Assembly (NCBI GenBank): GCA_029245665.1
Contig: JAQWOW010000293.1
Span: 1 to 15,016 of the forward strand
Source of the DNA: Polaribacter sp.
GTDB taxonomy: Bacteria > Bacteroidota > Bacteroidia > Flavobacteriales > Flavobacteriaceae
Reading direction: 5' to 3'
Length of the DNA: 15,016 nucleotides
This document shows, in pieces, positions 1 through 7,116 of the stretch. The notes below the pieces were generated by a model. The model worked only from the letters and a program-made list of their open reading frames with translations. It was not told the DNA's origin and searched no databases. Both the position numbers and the translations under genes were made by a program. Each line of letters starts with the position of its first letter. The stretch's first letter is position 1.

Positions 1-470
1 GATGTGAAAATATTACTTGGAAAAATATCAACGAGGGCCTGTAATGGACCTGCATCATTTTGCGCTGAAGCTTTTGTCAACTTATCTACAACACCAGATG
101 ATGTTTCATATTTAGATTTGATTTTTTCAATGGTATCTGAAGACATCCCAACACCTGGTTTCACTATATTGACAATACCTAATCCTATAATAATAGCAAC
201 CAATGTAGTTATCATATAAATAACCATAGTCCTTAATCCCATTTTTTTGATTTTTGAAATGTCTTTTAAATCAGAAATTCCTTTTATTAAAGAGGCTAGA
301 ATTAAAGGCACAGCAATTAATTTCAATAAATTAATGAATATTGTTCCAAATGGTTTTATCCAATCTATAACAATCTCTTTACCTCCCTCAATAGAATTCA
401 TAATAAAACCAAAAATGATTCCTACAACCATTCCTATTAAAATCTTCCAGTGCAGTGCTATTTGTTTCAT
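1..470 (-). CDS. Dicarboxylate/amino acid:cation symporter, N-terminal part (cut by window edge)
   Basis: The first 156 codons of a secondary transporter are present; the rest lies beyond the left edge. Reading starts at ATG 470-468 (MKQIALHWKILIGMVVG). A hydrophobic helix covers residues about 8-24. The segment INLLKLIAVPLILASLIKGI (46-65) matches the conserved second helix of the DAACS/SDF family (GltP, DctA, Glt-Ph), where a proline-bearing PL(V/I)xAS(L/I)xxGI stretch is typical. A third helix runs about 81-103. Residues 105-150 form a long polar loop before the next helix, as in bacterial members with an extended 3-4 loop. Family knowledge: these inner-membrane trimers take up glutamate, aspartate or C4-dicarboxylates with Na+ or H+. 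The substrate cannot be told from this half, because the binding residues lie in the missing C-terminal part. It follows bshA on the same strand after 242 bases, so it is probably transcribed on its own. Confidence 0.88.
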   Translation of the reverse strand, partial: MKQIALHWKILIGMVVGIIFGFIMNSIEGGKEIVIDWIKPFGTIFINLLKLIAVPLILASLIKGISDLKDISKIKKMGLRTMVIYMITTLVAIIIGLGIVNIVKPGVGMSSDTIEKIKSKYETSSGVVDKLTKASAQNDAGPLQALVDIFPSNIFT

Positions 471-712
471 TAAAAAGTTTAAGATTTTAGTATACCCTGC
501 AAGTTAAAAAAAAATTATAACTAACGAGACTTTATTTTATATTCTCAATAAATATGGATATTAATTATTGAAACACTAAAAAAAATTATTAAATAGAAAT
601 TCTGAAAAAATTAAAAAAGTTTAGTAATTAGTTAAATAAAAATCTTAATTAAATAAGTATTAGTTTATGGAAGTATAATACTTTAGAGTTTTTAATAGTC
701 CTTTTATCAATT

Positions 713-1849
713 TTATAAATCCTGTTTTTTATAACAAGATTTATAGATGTCTTCATAAATAGGAAGAATATTGTCTAATGAAAATCTTTTAGTGTGTTCC
801 TTTGCGTTCTGCTTAAACATTTCTAATGTTTCCTGATTTTTTAAAATAGAAATTGCATTATTTGCCATTTCGGTCACGTCCCCTAAATCGCTTAAATACC
901 CTGTTTTACCATGAATATTTACTTCAGGTAACCCCCCTGTATTTGTTGAAATTACGGGAGTTCTTGCCGCCATCGCTTCCAATGCTGCTAATCCAAAACT
1001 CTCGGTTTGAGATGGTAGTAAAAAAATATCTGAATAGCATAAAATTTTGGTGACTTCTGAACTGTTTCCTAAGAAAAGTACATCGTTAGAAATTTTCAAT
1101 TTATTGACTAGGTTTTCAGCTTTTGATCTTTCAGGTCCTTCTCCTATTAATAGCAATTTTGAAGGAATTTCTTTGTGAACTTCATAAAAGACTTTGATCA
1201 CATCTTCTACCCTTTTTACAGGTCTAAAATTACTGACGTGGGTTAAAATTCGTTCATCAGGTTTTGCTATTGCAGCTCTATTGCATTTTTGCTGATGTGC
1301 TTTGTCATATTTTTGTGTGTCAATAAAATTATATATAACCTGAATGTTATTTTTAATTATGAAAAGTCTGTTGGTTGTCTTTTTTAAATCATTTGAAACC
1401 GCAGTAACAACATCAGAATTGTTAATACTAAATTCTACCGCTGTTTTGTATGTTGGATGGCTTCCTACAAGGGTAATATCTGTTCCATGTAATGTAGTTA
1501 CTACTTTTACAGAAATCCCTTTTTCTATCAACATTTGTTTTGCCATATATGCTGCATATGCATGAGGTATAGCGTAATGAACATGTAAAACATCTAATTG
1601 ATATTTTTCTACCACTTCTACTATTTTGCTTGAAAGAGCAAGCTCATAAGGTTGGTATTGAAATAAAGGATATTCTTCTAAAAGTACTTGATGAAAGTGT
1701 AAATGATGAGAAATAAAATCCAATCGAACTGGTTGATTGTAAGTAATGAAATGCACCTCATGGCCTTTATCTGCTAATGCCATTCCTAATTCTGTAGCCA
1801 CAACTCCGCTTCCTCCAAAAGTTGGATAGCAAACAATTCCTATTTTCAT
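713..1849 (-). CDS. bshA: N-acetyl-alpha-D-glucosaminyl L-malate synthase BshA
   Basis: A GT4-family, GT-B fold glycosyltransferase of 378 aa, the normal BshA length. It joins GlcNAc from UDP-GlcNAc to L-malate, the first step of bacillithiol synthesis in the cytosol. Seen in the sequence: the N-terminal acceptor domain opens with IGIVCYPTFGGSGVVATELG (3-22), a near-signature of BshA. HVHYAIPHAYAA lies at 89-100 and the conserved LHGTD at 120-124. The C-terminal nucleotide-sugar domain has SNFRPVKR (206-213), GEGPER (236-241) and the EX7E motif E283...E291 within ESFGLAALE, followed by TGGLPEV (304-310). The start ATG gives the expected N-terminus. No other bacillithiol gene (bshB, bshC) is in the window, so the pathway genes are dispersed here. 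A terminator behind the upstream transketolase gene suggests a separate promoter; TATATTTA at 1909-1902 is a one-mismatch candidate -7 element, but no -33 partner is visible. Confidence 0.95.
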   Translation of the reverse strand: MKIGIVCYPTFGGSGVVATELGMALADKGHEVHFITYNQPVRLDFISHHLHFHQVLLEEYPLFQYQPYELALSSKIVEVVEKYQLDVLHVHYAIPHAYAAYMAKQMLIEKGISVKVVTTLHGTDITLVGSHPTYKTAVEFSINNSDVVTAVSNDLKKTTNRLFIIKNNIQVIYNFIDTQKYDKAHQQKCNRAAIAKPDERILTHVSNFRPVKRVEDVIKVFYEVHKEIPSKLLLIGEGPERSKAENLVNKLKISNDVLFLGNSSEVTKILCYSDIFLLPSQTESFGLAALEAMAARTPVISTNTGGLPEVNIHGKTGYLSDLGDVTEMANNAISILKNQETLEMFKQNAKEHTKRFSLDNILPIYEDIYKSCYKKQDL

Positions 1850-1943
1850 ATTTAATTATTGAAAATTTAAATTAATTATATTTATTTCAATATATATGCT
1901 GTAAATATAATAGTATTCTTAGAGTTAAGTTCTAAATTTTAGA

Positions 1944-1972
1944 ATAAAAAAACCTACAATAAATTGTAGGTT
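1944..1972 (-). terminator. Rho-independent terminator of the transketolase subunit gene
   Basis: A perfect 9-bp inverted repeat, AACCTACAA / TTGTAGGTT, with a 4-base loop spans 1951-1972. Read on the minus strand it is followed at once by a run of seven T (1952-1946). It lies about 30 bases after the transketolase stop codon and about 100 bases before the bshA start, so it should separate the two transcripts. Confidence 0.85.
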
Positions 1973-2003
1973 ATAGTATTAGAAATACTGCAAAAAATCA
2001 GTA

Positions 2004-2849
2004 TTAATAATCTCCTAAAGTTACAGGGTTTTGAGACAATGCATTTTCTAATTGATCATCATTCGGTGCTTTCCCGTGCCAAGCGTGTGTATGCATCATA
2101 AAATCAACACCGTTACCCATTTCAGTATGAAGTAAAATACAAACTGGTTTGCCTTTTCCTGTTTGTAATTTAGCGTCCGCTAAACCAGTTAAAATAGCAT
2201 CAATATCATTTCCTTTTTTAATATTTAAAACGTTCCATCCAAAAGCTTCAAATTTTGCTTGAATACTTCCCATTGGCAATACTTCATCAGTAGAACCATC
2301 TATTTGTTTTCCGTTTAAATCAATAGTAGCTATTAAGTTATCAACTTTCTTTGCTGATGCATACATGATTGCCTCCCAATTTTGGCCCTCTTGTAGCTCT
2401 CCGTCACCATGTAAAGTATACACTAATTTATCATCTCCATTTAATTTTTTAGTTTGTGCAGCTCCTATACCAACAGACATTCCCTGCCCTAGAGAACCAG
2501 AGGCTATTCTTACGCCAGGCAAACCTTCATGAGTAGTTGGATGCCCTTGTAAACGAGAGTTTAACAATCTAAAAGTTGCTAATTCTGATACAGGAAAAAA
2601 CCCACTATGCGCCAGAACACTATAAAAAACTGGAGAAATATGACCGTTTGAAAGGAAAAATAAATCCTCATTGTTTCCATCCATATCAAAATCTGAAGAA
2701 TACTCCATTACTTCTTGATATAAACATGTAATAAATTCGGCACATCCTAGAGATCCCCCTGGGTGTCCGGAATTAACAGCATGAACCATGCGTAAAATAT
2801 CTCTACGAACTTGTTGTGTGAAATCTTGTAATTTTAGTGTTGTTGGCAT
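2004..2849 (-). CDS. Transketolase, N-terminal (thiamine diphosphate-binding) subunit
   Basis: A 281-aa protein equal to the N-terminal PP domain of transketolase; the Pyr and C-terminal domains of a full enzyme (about 650 aa) are absent. Family knowledge: split transketolases pair this subunit with a roughly 310-aa partner and move two-carbon ketol units in the pentose phosphate pathway. Residues counted from the chosen ATG: GHPGG at 28-32, GSLGQGMSVG at 118-127, the ThDP/Mg motif GDGE at 148-151 with QEGQNWEA following, the DLN that closes the motif at 177-179, and the terminal WHGKAP at 257-262. An in-frame TTG eight codons upstream (2873) could add MSTNQNIK, but that TTG is the end of a strong promoter element, so ATG 2849 is preferred. 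No gene for the C-terminal partner is adjacent: bshA lies downstream, beyond a terminator. The stop codon is followed by small hairpins and then the terminator. Confidence 0.93.
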   Translation of the reverse strand: MPTTLKLQDFTQQVRRDILRMVHAVNSGHPGGSLGCAEFITCLYQEVMEYSSDFDMDGNNEDLFFLSNGHISPVFYSVLAHSGFFPVSELATFRLLNSRLQGHPTTHEGLPGVRIASGSLGQGMSVGIGAAQTKKLNGDDKLVYTLHGDGELQEGQNWEAIMYASAKKVDNLIATIDLNGKQIDGSTDEVLPMGSIQAKFEAFGWNVLNIKKGNDIDAILTGLADAKLQTGKGKPVCILLHTEMGNGVDFMMHTHAWHGKAPNDDQLENALSQNPVTLGDY

Positions 2850-2870
2850 TTTGATGTTTTGATTTGTTGA

Positions 2871-2901
2871 CAAAAGTAATTTTTTTAGTTACAATTAACA
2901 A
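2871..2901 (-). promoter_or_regulatory. Promoter of the transketolase subunit gene
   Basis: On the minus strand, TTG (2901-2899), a 20-base spacer and TACTTTTG (2878-2871) match the Bacteroidota housekeeping consensus of TTG near -33 and TAnnTTTG near -7. The predicted transcript start is about 3-5 bases further on, leaving a leader of roughly 15-20 bases before ATG 2849. The element sits in the gap after the preceding gene, in the right orientation. Confidence 0.62.
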
Positions 2902-2948
2902 GATTATTTATCAGCAAAAAAAAGGGTTATTAACAATTAAAAATGATA

Positions 2949-2973
2949 AATTTAAAATAGTCCATTTTAAATT
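2949..2973 (-). terminator. Possible weak terminator after the DnaB-linked secreted protein gene
   Basis: A perfect 10-bp inverted repeat, AATTTAAAAT / ATTTTAAATT, with a 5-base loop lies 7 bases past the stop codon at 2981. The stem has only A-T pairs. On the minus strand it is followed by TATCATTTTTAA, not a pure T run. The position suits a terminator, but the weak stem keeps the call tentative. Confidence 0.35.
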
Positions 2974-2980
2974 ATGGAGA

Positions 2981-4240
2981 TCAAGTTTTTTGTTTCTTCT
3001 TTTTGGCAGCAGGAAACAAAACATTATTTAAAATTAATCGATAACCAGGAGAAGTTGGGTGTAAATCTAACTCTGTTTTTGGGTCTCCAACTCTGTGGGT
3101 GTAATCTTCAGGATCATGGCCTCCATAAAAGGTAAACATCCCTTTTCCTTTTGTTCCATGAATATATCGAGCCTCTCTATTAGTTCTGTTTTCTCCTAAA
3201 ACCAATACATTTGTTTTTACTGTATTTCTGTCAAAAGAAGTTGTTTGTCCCATAAAACCTTTCACAAGAACAGTATGATTTTGAGTTAACATTGTGGGAA
3301 TAGGATCCCATTTAGCAGAAAATTCTTTCAGTGAAAAATAATCAGATGTTTTAGGTATTTTTCGTTTCCGAGTCATGTCTATTGAAGAAAACTCATATGT
3401 TATTGGATTTCTAACCAATTCAAAGTCTTTGAAAGCGAATGTTTTATTGTAGTTTATTTTAGATTGGTAATTCGTTTCTGTAGCATCCCCATCGAACATC
3501 GCTTCAACGATATCAACTCCCTCTGCAGATAAAGATATGTCAAAACTATCGGTTGCAGAACACATAGCGAACATAAACCCACCTCCAATAACATAGTCTC
3601 TTATTTTTTTAGTGACGGCCAACTTCTCTTGCGAGACTTTTGAAAATCCCAATTCATTCGCTAGTTTCTCTGCGCGTAACTTTCCTTCTACATACCAGGC
3701 TGCTGTTCTGTAAGAACCATAGAAACGACCATATTGTCCTGTAAAATCTTCATGATGTAAATGAACCCATTCGTATAGTATTAGTTGATCATCCAATACT
3801 TCTTTGTCATAAATTACTTTAAAAGGAATTTCAGCATAGGTCAAAACCATTGTTACAGCGTCATCCCAAGGCATTTTATCTTTTGGTGAATATACAGCAA
3901 TTTTGGGTGCTTTTTCTAAAGTTACTGATTCTTGATTAGAGGATGGAGAAGAAATCTCTTGCAGAATTATCTGTGCTTTTGCATCAGAAATAATTTGATA
4001 AGAAACACCTCTTATCTTACATTCTTTTTCAATAACTTTATTGTTCTCTATTAAAAAAGCACCTCCATCATAATTTAATAACCATTTTGATTTTAATCCT
4101 ACTTCTAAACCAAAATAGACAATTCCATAGGCTTTTAAATGATTTTTCTGATTATCATAGCTCATTGGAACATAAATAAAGGAGGCCCAAATTGAGTTTG
4201 ATACCATAACAAATAAAAGTACAGTTACAATTTTTCTCAT
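2981..4240 (-). CDS. Exported ThuA/GATase-like protein, often labelled 'asparagine synthetase B' in Flavobacteriia
   Basis: A 419-aa protein. The start is set at ATG 4240, because from there MRKIVTVLLFVMVSNSIWAS forms a clean signal peptide; an ORF extension to 4330 would overlap dnaB. From memory, homologues beside dnaB in Flavobacteriia carry the name asparagine synthetase B. The sequence does not support that: there is no N-terminal catalytic Cys and no SGGxDS pyrophosphatase loop. After a short N-terminal domain (20-108), KIAVYSPKDKMPWDDAVTMV (113-132) begins what looks like a Rossmann/GATase-type fold. GGGFMFAMCSATD (219-231) resembles a nucleophile-elbow turn with C227, and GKGMFTFYGGHDPEDYTH (365-382) resembles the closing strand-Gly-His of ThuA-like domains. 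HLHHED (160-165) is also striking. The function is unknown. It follows dnaB after 52 bases, so co-transcription is likely. The C-terminus is lysine-rich (KKKKQK). Confidence 0.8.
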   Translation of the reverse strand: MRKIVTVLLFVMVSNSIWASFIYVPMSYDNQKNHLKAYGIVYFGLEVGLKSKWLLNYDGGAFLIENNKVIEKECKIRGVSYQIISDAKAQIILQEISSPSSNQESVTLEKAPKIAVYSPKDKMPWDDAVTMVLTYAEIPFKVIYDKEVLDDQLILYEWVHLHHEDFTGQYGRFYGSYRTAAWYVEGKLRAEKLANELGFSKVSQEKLAVTKKIRDYVIGGGFMFAMCSATDSFDISLSAEGVDIVEAMFDGDATETNYQSKINYNKTFAFKDFELVRNPITYEFSSIDMTRKRKIPKTSDYFSLKEFSAKWDPIPTMLTQNHTVLVKGFMGQTTSFDRNTVKTNVLVLGENRTNREARYIHGTKGKGMFTFYGGHDPEDYTHRVGDPKTELDLHPTSPGYRLILNNVLFPAAKKKKQKT

Positions 4241-4292
4241 TTTAGAAACAAAAAAATACAAGTACGAGGAAACAATGATGCATTTGAACAAT

Positions 4293-5813
4293 TTAAAAAG
4301 GAACATCGTCAGAATTATCACCAAAAGCATCTTTAGGCTCTATTCTTTGATCAGGAAAAACATCTTCTGGAAAATCTCTATTCATAGAAGATTGAAACTC
4401 AGAACTAAAACCTTCTTCTAAATCAGAAAATTTTGCAAGATGACCAGTAAATTTTAAACGAATATTATCCAAACCACCATTTCTGTGTTTTGCTACAATA
4501 AATTCTCCTTGTCCTTCACATGGTGTATGTTCATCATCATCCCATTCTGTCATTCCGTAATATTCTGGTCTAAAAATAAAGGACACAATATCTGCATCTT
4601 GTTCAATAGCTCCAGATTCACGTAAATCTGATAAAAGGGGCCTTTTACTTCCTCCACGTGTTTCAACAGCACGTGATAATTGAGAAAGTGCAATTACAGG
4701 AACTGCTAATTCTTTTGCCAATGCTTTTAGGTTTCTCGAAATCATTGAGATTTCTTGTTCACGATTTCCGCCTGCTTTACCACCGGCAGTCATCAATTGA
4801 AGATAATCAATTACAATGATTTTTACACCGTGTTGAGATACCAACCTTCTCGCTTTAGCACGTAGATCAAAAATTGATAAGGAAGGAGTGTCATCAATGA
4901 AAATTGGAGCATCTGATAATTTTTTAACTTTTACGTTAAGTTGTTCCCATTCATGAGGTTCTAAATTTCCTTTTCTTAGTTTTTCGGATGTTAATCCTGT
5001 TTCAGATGAAATCATACGAGTAATCAACTGAACAGATGACATCTCTAATGAGAACACTGCAACCCCGTGATTAAAATCGATTGCCATATTTTTGGCCATT
5101 GAAATTACAAAAGCAGTTTTACCCATACCTGGACGAGCAGCAATAATGACTAGATCTGAGGGTTGCCATCCAGAAGTTAGTGCATCCAGCTTCGTAAATC
5201 CGGTTGCCAAACCAGACATTCCTTCTTGATTTCCAATTTCTTGAATTTTTTTAAGAGCTTGTTTTACAAGAGAACCAGCGTCTTCCGAACTCTTTTTTAA
5301 GTTTCCTTGTGTGACCTCAAAAAGCTTTCCTTCTGCTTCATCCAATAAATCGAAAACATCGGTGCTTTCATCATATGCATTTTCTATAATTTCGCTTGAA
5401 ATTGAGATCAATCTTCGCTGAATGAATTTTTGAAGAATTATTCTTGCATGAAATTCAATATGTGCAGAAGATGCTACTTTTTGTGTAAGGCGGATAAGGA
5501 AGAAATCACCACCAACAAATTCTAATTTGCCGTTCTTTTTTAATAAATTAGATACTGTTAAAAGATCTATAGGCTCAGAATTTTGAAATAACTCATAAAT
5601 TGCTGCATAAATTTCTTGGTGTTTCGAATCGTAAAAAGCATCTGAACTTAGGATGTCTATTACATCATCAATTCCTTTTTTATCAATCATCATTGCTCCT
5701 AATACAGCTTCTTCTAACTCTACTGCTTGGGGAGGTATTTTACCTTTTTCAAGACTAATGATTCTTGATTTATCTATTTTTTTAGCTGTTAAAGAGGTTG
5801 TTTTTTCCATCAT
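4293..5813 (-). CDS. dnaB: Replicative DNA helicase DnaB
   Basis: A hexameric 5'-3' helicase that unwinds DNA ahead of the replisome. It has 506 aa, slightly longer than the E. coli enzyme. The N-terminal domain (about 26-130, KIPPQAVELEEAVLGAMM at 25-42) is the primase-interacting collar. The RecA-like motor has Walker A RPGMGKT at 227-233, Walker B IIVIDYLQL at 332-340 with D336, the H4 region RESGAIEQDADIV at 398-410, and KHRNGG at 442-447 with the finger-type Arg. No intein interrupts the P-loop or other motifs. The N-terminus (KIDKSRIISLEKGKIPPQAV) is of the type usual in Flavobacteriia, which supports this start; two ATGs stand side by side at 5813 and 5810. The tail ends in an acidic DAFGDNSDDVPF, like the SSB C-terminal tip. 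It is divergent from the DUF3810 gene across 136 bases, and the exported protein gene follows downstream. Confidence 0.97.
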   Translation of the reverse strand: MMEKTTSLTAKKIDKSRIISLEKGKIPPQAVELEEAVLGAMMIDKKGIDDVIDILSSDAFYDSKHQEIYAAIYELFQNSEPIDLLTVSNLLKKNGKLEFVGGDFFLIRLTQKVASSAHIEFHARIILQKFIQRRLISISSEIIENAYDESTDVFDLLDEAEGKLFEVTQGNLKKSSEDAGSLVKQALKKIQEIGNQEGMSGLATGFTKLDALTSGWQPSDLVIIAARPGMGKTAFVISMAKNMAIDFNHGVAVFSLEMSSVQLITRMISSETGLTSEKLRKGNLEPHEWEQLNVKVKKLSDAPIFIDDTPSLSIFDLRAKARRLVSQHGVKIIVIDYLQLMTAGGKAGGNREQEISMISRNLKALAKELAVPVIALSQLSRAVETRGGSKRPLLSDLRESGAIEQDADIVSFIFRPEYYGMTEWDDDEHTPCEGQGEFIVAKHRNGGLDNIRLKFTGHLAKFSDLEEGFSSEFQSSMNRDFPEDVFPDQRIEPKDAFGDNSDDVPF

Positions 5814-5815
5814 AA

Positions 5816-5823
5816 CAAATGTA
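5816..5823 (-). promoter_or_regulatory. Candidate -7 element of dnaB, very close to the start codon
   Basis: TACATTTG on the minus strand is a perfect TAnnTTTG match, followed by TT and then ATGATG. A transcript start 3-4 bases past the element would fall on or next to the first ATG, so the mRNA would be almost leaderless. No clear TTG is found 19-21 bases upstream; the nearest candidate is a TTTC with a short spacer. This lowers confidence. Confidence 0.45.
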
Positions 5824-5949
5824 CTTTTTTTAGCTTGAAACTACTTTCTAATATACTACTTTAATTTGTGAACATTAAATGTAAATAAAAATGTTATTAT
5901 CTTGTTAATAACCAGTCAACTTCCAAAATGAAATACTATTTTTACACAG

Positions 5950-7026
5950 ATGAAATGGAATAAAAAACATATTTTTTTGACGCTTTTCTTACCATTTCAA
6001 ATGGTATTAATGAGATTAGCGGCAAGAAACCCTGAGCTGATTGAGCATTATTATTCCAATGGAATCTATCCAATCATTTCAGTTTTTTTTAGAATCACTT
6101 TAGGGTGGATTCCTTTTTCAGTGGGTGATTTTTTATTGGCTTTTGGATTGTTTATTTTTTTTCGTTTTATATTTAGATTGATAAAAGGTGAATTAAAAAA
6201 CTCAATTCCAAAAATTTTTCACTTTACCTCAATTTTATCAATTATTTATTTCTGTTTTTATCTTTTTTGGGGCTTGAATTATTATAGACTACCTCTTTCG
6301 AAAAATTTAAATTATGAACATCAAAAGTATTCTAACAAACAACTTCAAAATGTTACTGAACATATCATTAAAAAATTAAATGAATATCAATTTAAAATAA
6401 CAAAAAATGATTCTTTAATTGTGGTCCCCCCCTATTCTCATAAAGAAATTTATAAAATGGCTATTTCCGGGTATGACAATTTATCTCAAATTTATCCGCA
6501 ATTAAATTATCAATATCCTTCTGTAAAAAGCTCTTTAATGAGCGGAATACAATCTTATAATGGTACTTCTGGTTACCTAAATCCTTTTACAGGTGAAGCA
6601 CATATAAATGATAAAATACCTAAATCGAGTTCTCCTACAACTACCTGTCATGAAATGGCACATCAAATAGGATATGCTGCTGAAAATGAAGCCAATTTTG
6701 TCGGTTTTTTGGCAGCTAATTATAATGAAAATAGTTATTTTAAATACGCAAGCTATAGAATGGCGTTTGGATATTGTTTTTCAGAAATCAAAAAACGTGA
6801 TAATGATTTGTCAAAAAAACTTTTAGCAACTGTGCATTCAGGAATAATAAAAGACTTTAGAAATAGTAGTCTTTTTTGGAAATCTTACAGGAATCCTTTT
6901 GAGCCCATTATAAAAAAAGGTTACAATGCTTATTTAAAAGCAAACAAACAAGACAAAGGAGTTGCTTCTTACAATTATGTGGTTGATTTATTGATTTCAT
7001 ATTTTGAAACTTCAGAAACTCTTTAA
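5950..7026 (+). CDS. DUF3810 membrane protein with an HExxH zinc-metallopeptidase motif
   Basis: A 358-aa protein matching the DUF3810 family, which is common in Bacteroidota and of unproven function. The N-terminal third is hydrophobic, with segments at about 8-24, 41-77 and 92-110 that suggest three membrane passes, the first acting as a signal anchor. The rest is a polar domain. It contains TTCHEMAHQIGYAAENEANF (231-250), a gluzincin-style HExxH (H234, H238, catalytic E235) with a likely third ligand at E247. SGIQSYNGTSGYLNPFTGEA (198-217), just before it, is a further well-ordered block that probably forms the substrate cleft edge. From this I infer an envelope-located zinc peptidase. Substrate and orientation are unknown. 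It stands alone between the divergent dnaB and the amidohydrolase operon. A short out-of-frame ATG reading (5928-5963) overlaps its start and is not considered a gene. Confidence 0.85.
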   Translation: MKWNKKHIFLTLFLPFQMVLMRLAARNPELIEHYYSNGIYPIISVFFRITLGWIPFSVGDFLLAFGLFIFFRFIFRLIKGELKNSIPKIFHFTSILSIIYFCFYLFWGLNYYRLPLSKNLNYEHQKYSNKQLQNVTEHIIKKLNEYQFKITKNDSLIVVPPYSHKEIYKMAISGYDNLSQIYPQLNYQYPSVKSSLMSGIQSYNGTSGYLNPFTGEAHINDKIPKSSSPTTTCHEMAHQIGYAAENEANFVGFLAANYNENSYFKYASYRMAFGYCFSEIKKRDNDLSKKLLATVHSGIIKDFRNSSLFWKSYRNPFEPIIKKGYNAYLKANKQDKGVASYNYVVDLLISYFETSETL

Positions 7027-7052
7027 TTTTTTTTAATTATATGTTAAATTAC

Positions 7053-7082
7053 TTGATTTTAACACAATTTAAATTACTTCTA
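7053..7082 (+). promoter_or_regulatory. Weak candidate promoter of the amidohydrolase operon
   Basis: TTG (7053-7055), a 19-base spacer and TACTTCTA (about 7075-7082) give the spacing of a Bacteroidota promoter, but the -7 box has two mismatches to TAnnTTTG. The box lies inside the left arm of the inverted repeat 7073-7116, so binding at the repeat would cover it. This is a suggestion only. Confidence 0.22.
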
Positions 7083-7116
7083 TTTAAATTACCAATCCAA
7101 TATAAATAGAAGTAAT
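7073..7116. repeat. Perfect 14-bp inverted repeat directly before the amidohydrolase start codon
   Basis: The arms ATTACTTCTATTTA (7073-7086) and TAAATAGAAGTAAT (7103-7116) are exact reverse complements separated by 16 bases. The right arm ends 3 bases before ATG 7120. Transcribed, this would fold into a stem that covers the ribosome docking site; as DNA it could be an operator. The same stretch has three copies of TTAAATTAC (7044, 7069, 7084). There is no T run after it, and its position before the gene argues against a terminator of the DUF3810 gene. Confidence 0.8.

Noticed and set aside
1..507. Two plus-strand open frames (4-219 and 247-507)
   Set aside because: They are antisense to the symporter, whose minus-strand protein shows clear family motifs; the hydrophobic look is a mirror of its membrane helices.
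671..683. Palindrome AAGTATAATACTT between bshA and the symporter gene
   Set aside because: It lies about 30 bases past the bshA stop, but on the minus strand no T run follows and the loop would be a single base. It is too short and AT-rich to call a terminator or operator.
4241..4330. N-terminal extension of the exported protein to 4330, overlapping the dnaB end
   Set aside because: It would bury a good signal peptide behind 30 further residues and overlap dnaB by 38 bases; ATG 4240 fits better.
5928..5963. Short ATG frame of 11 codons overlapping the start of the DUF3810 gene
   Set aside because: It is out of frame and very short, with no promoter or conservation visible; a chance frame is likely.
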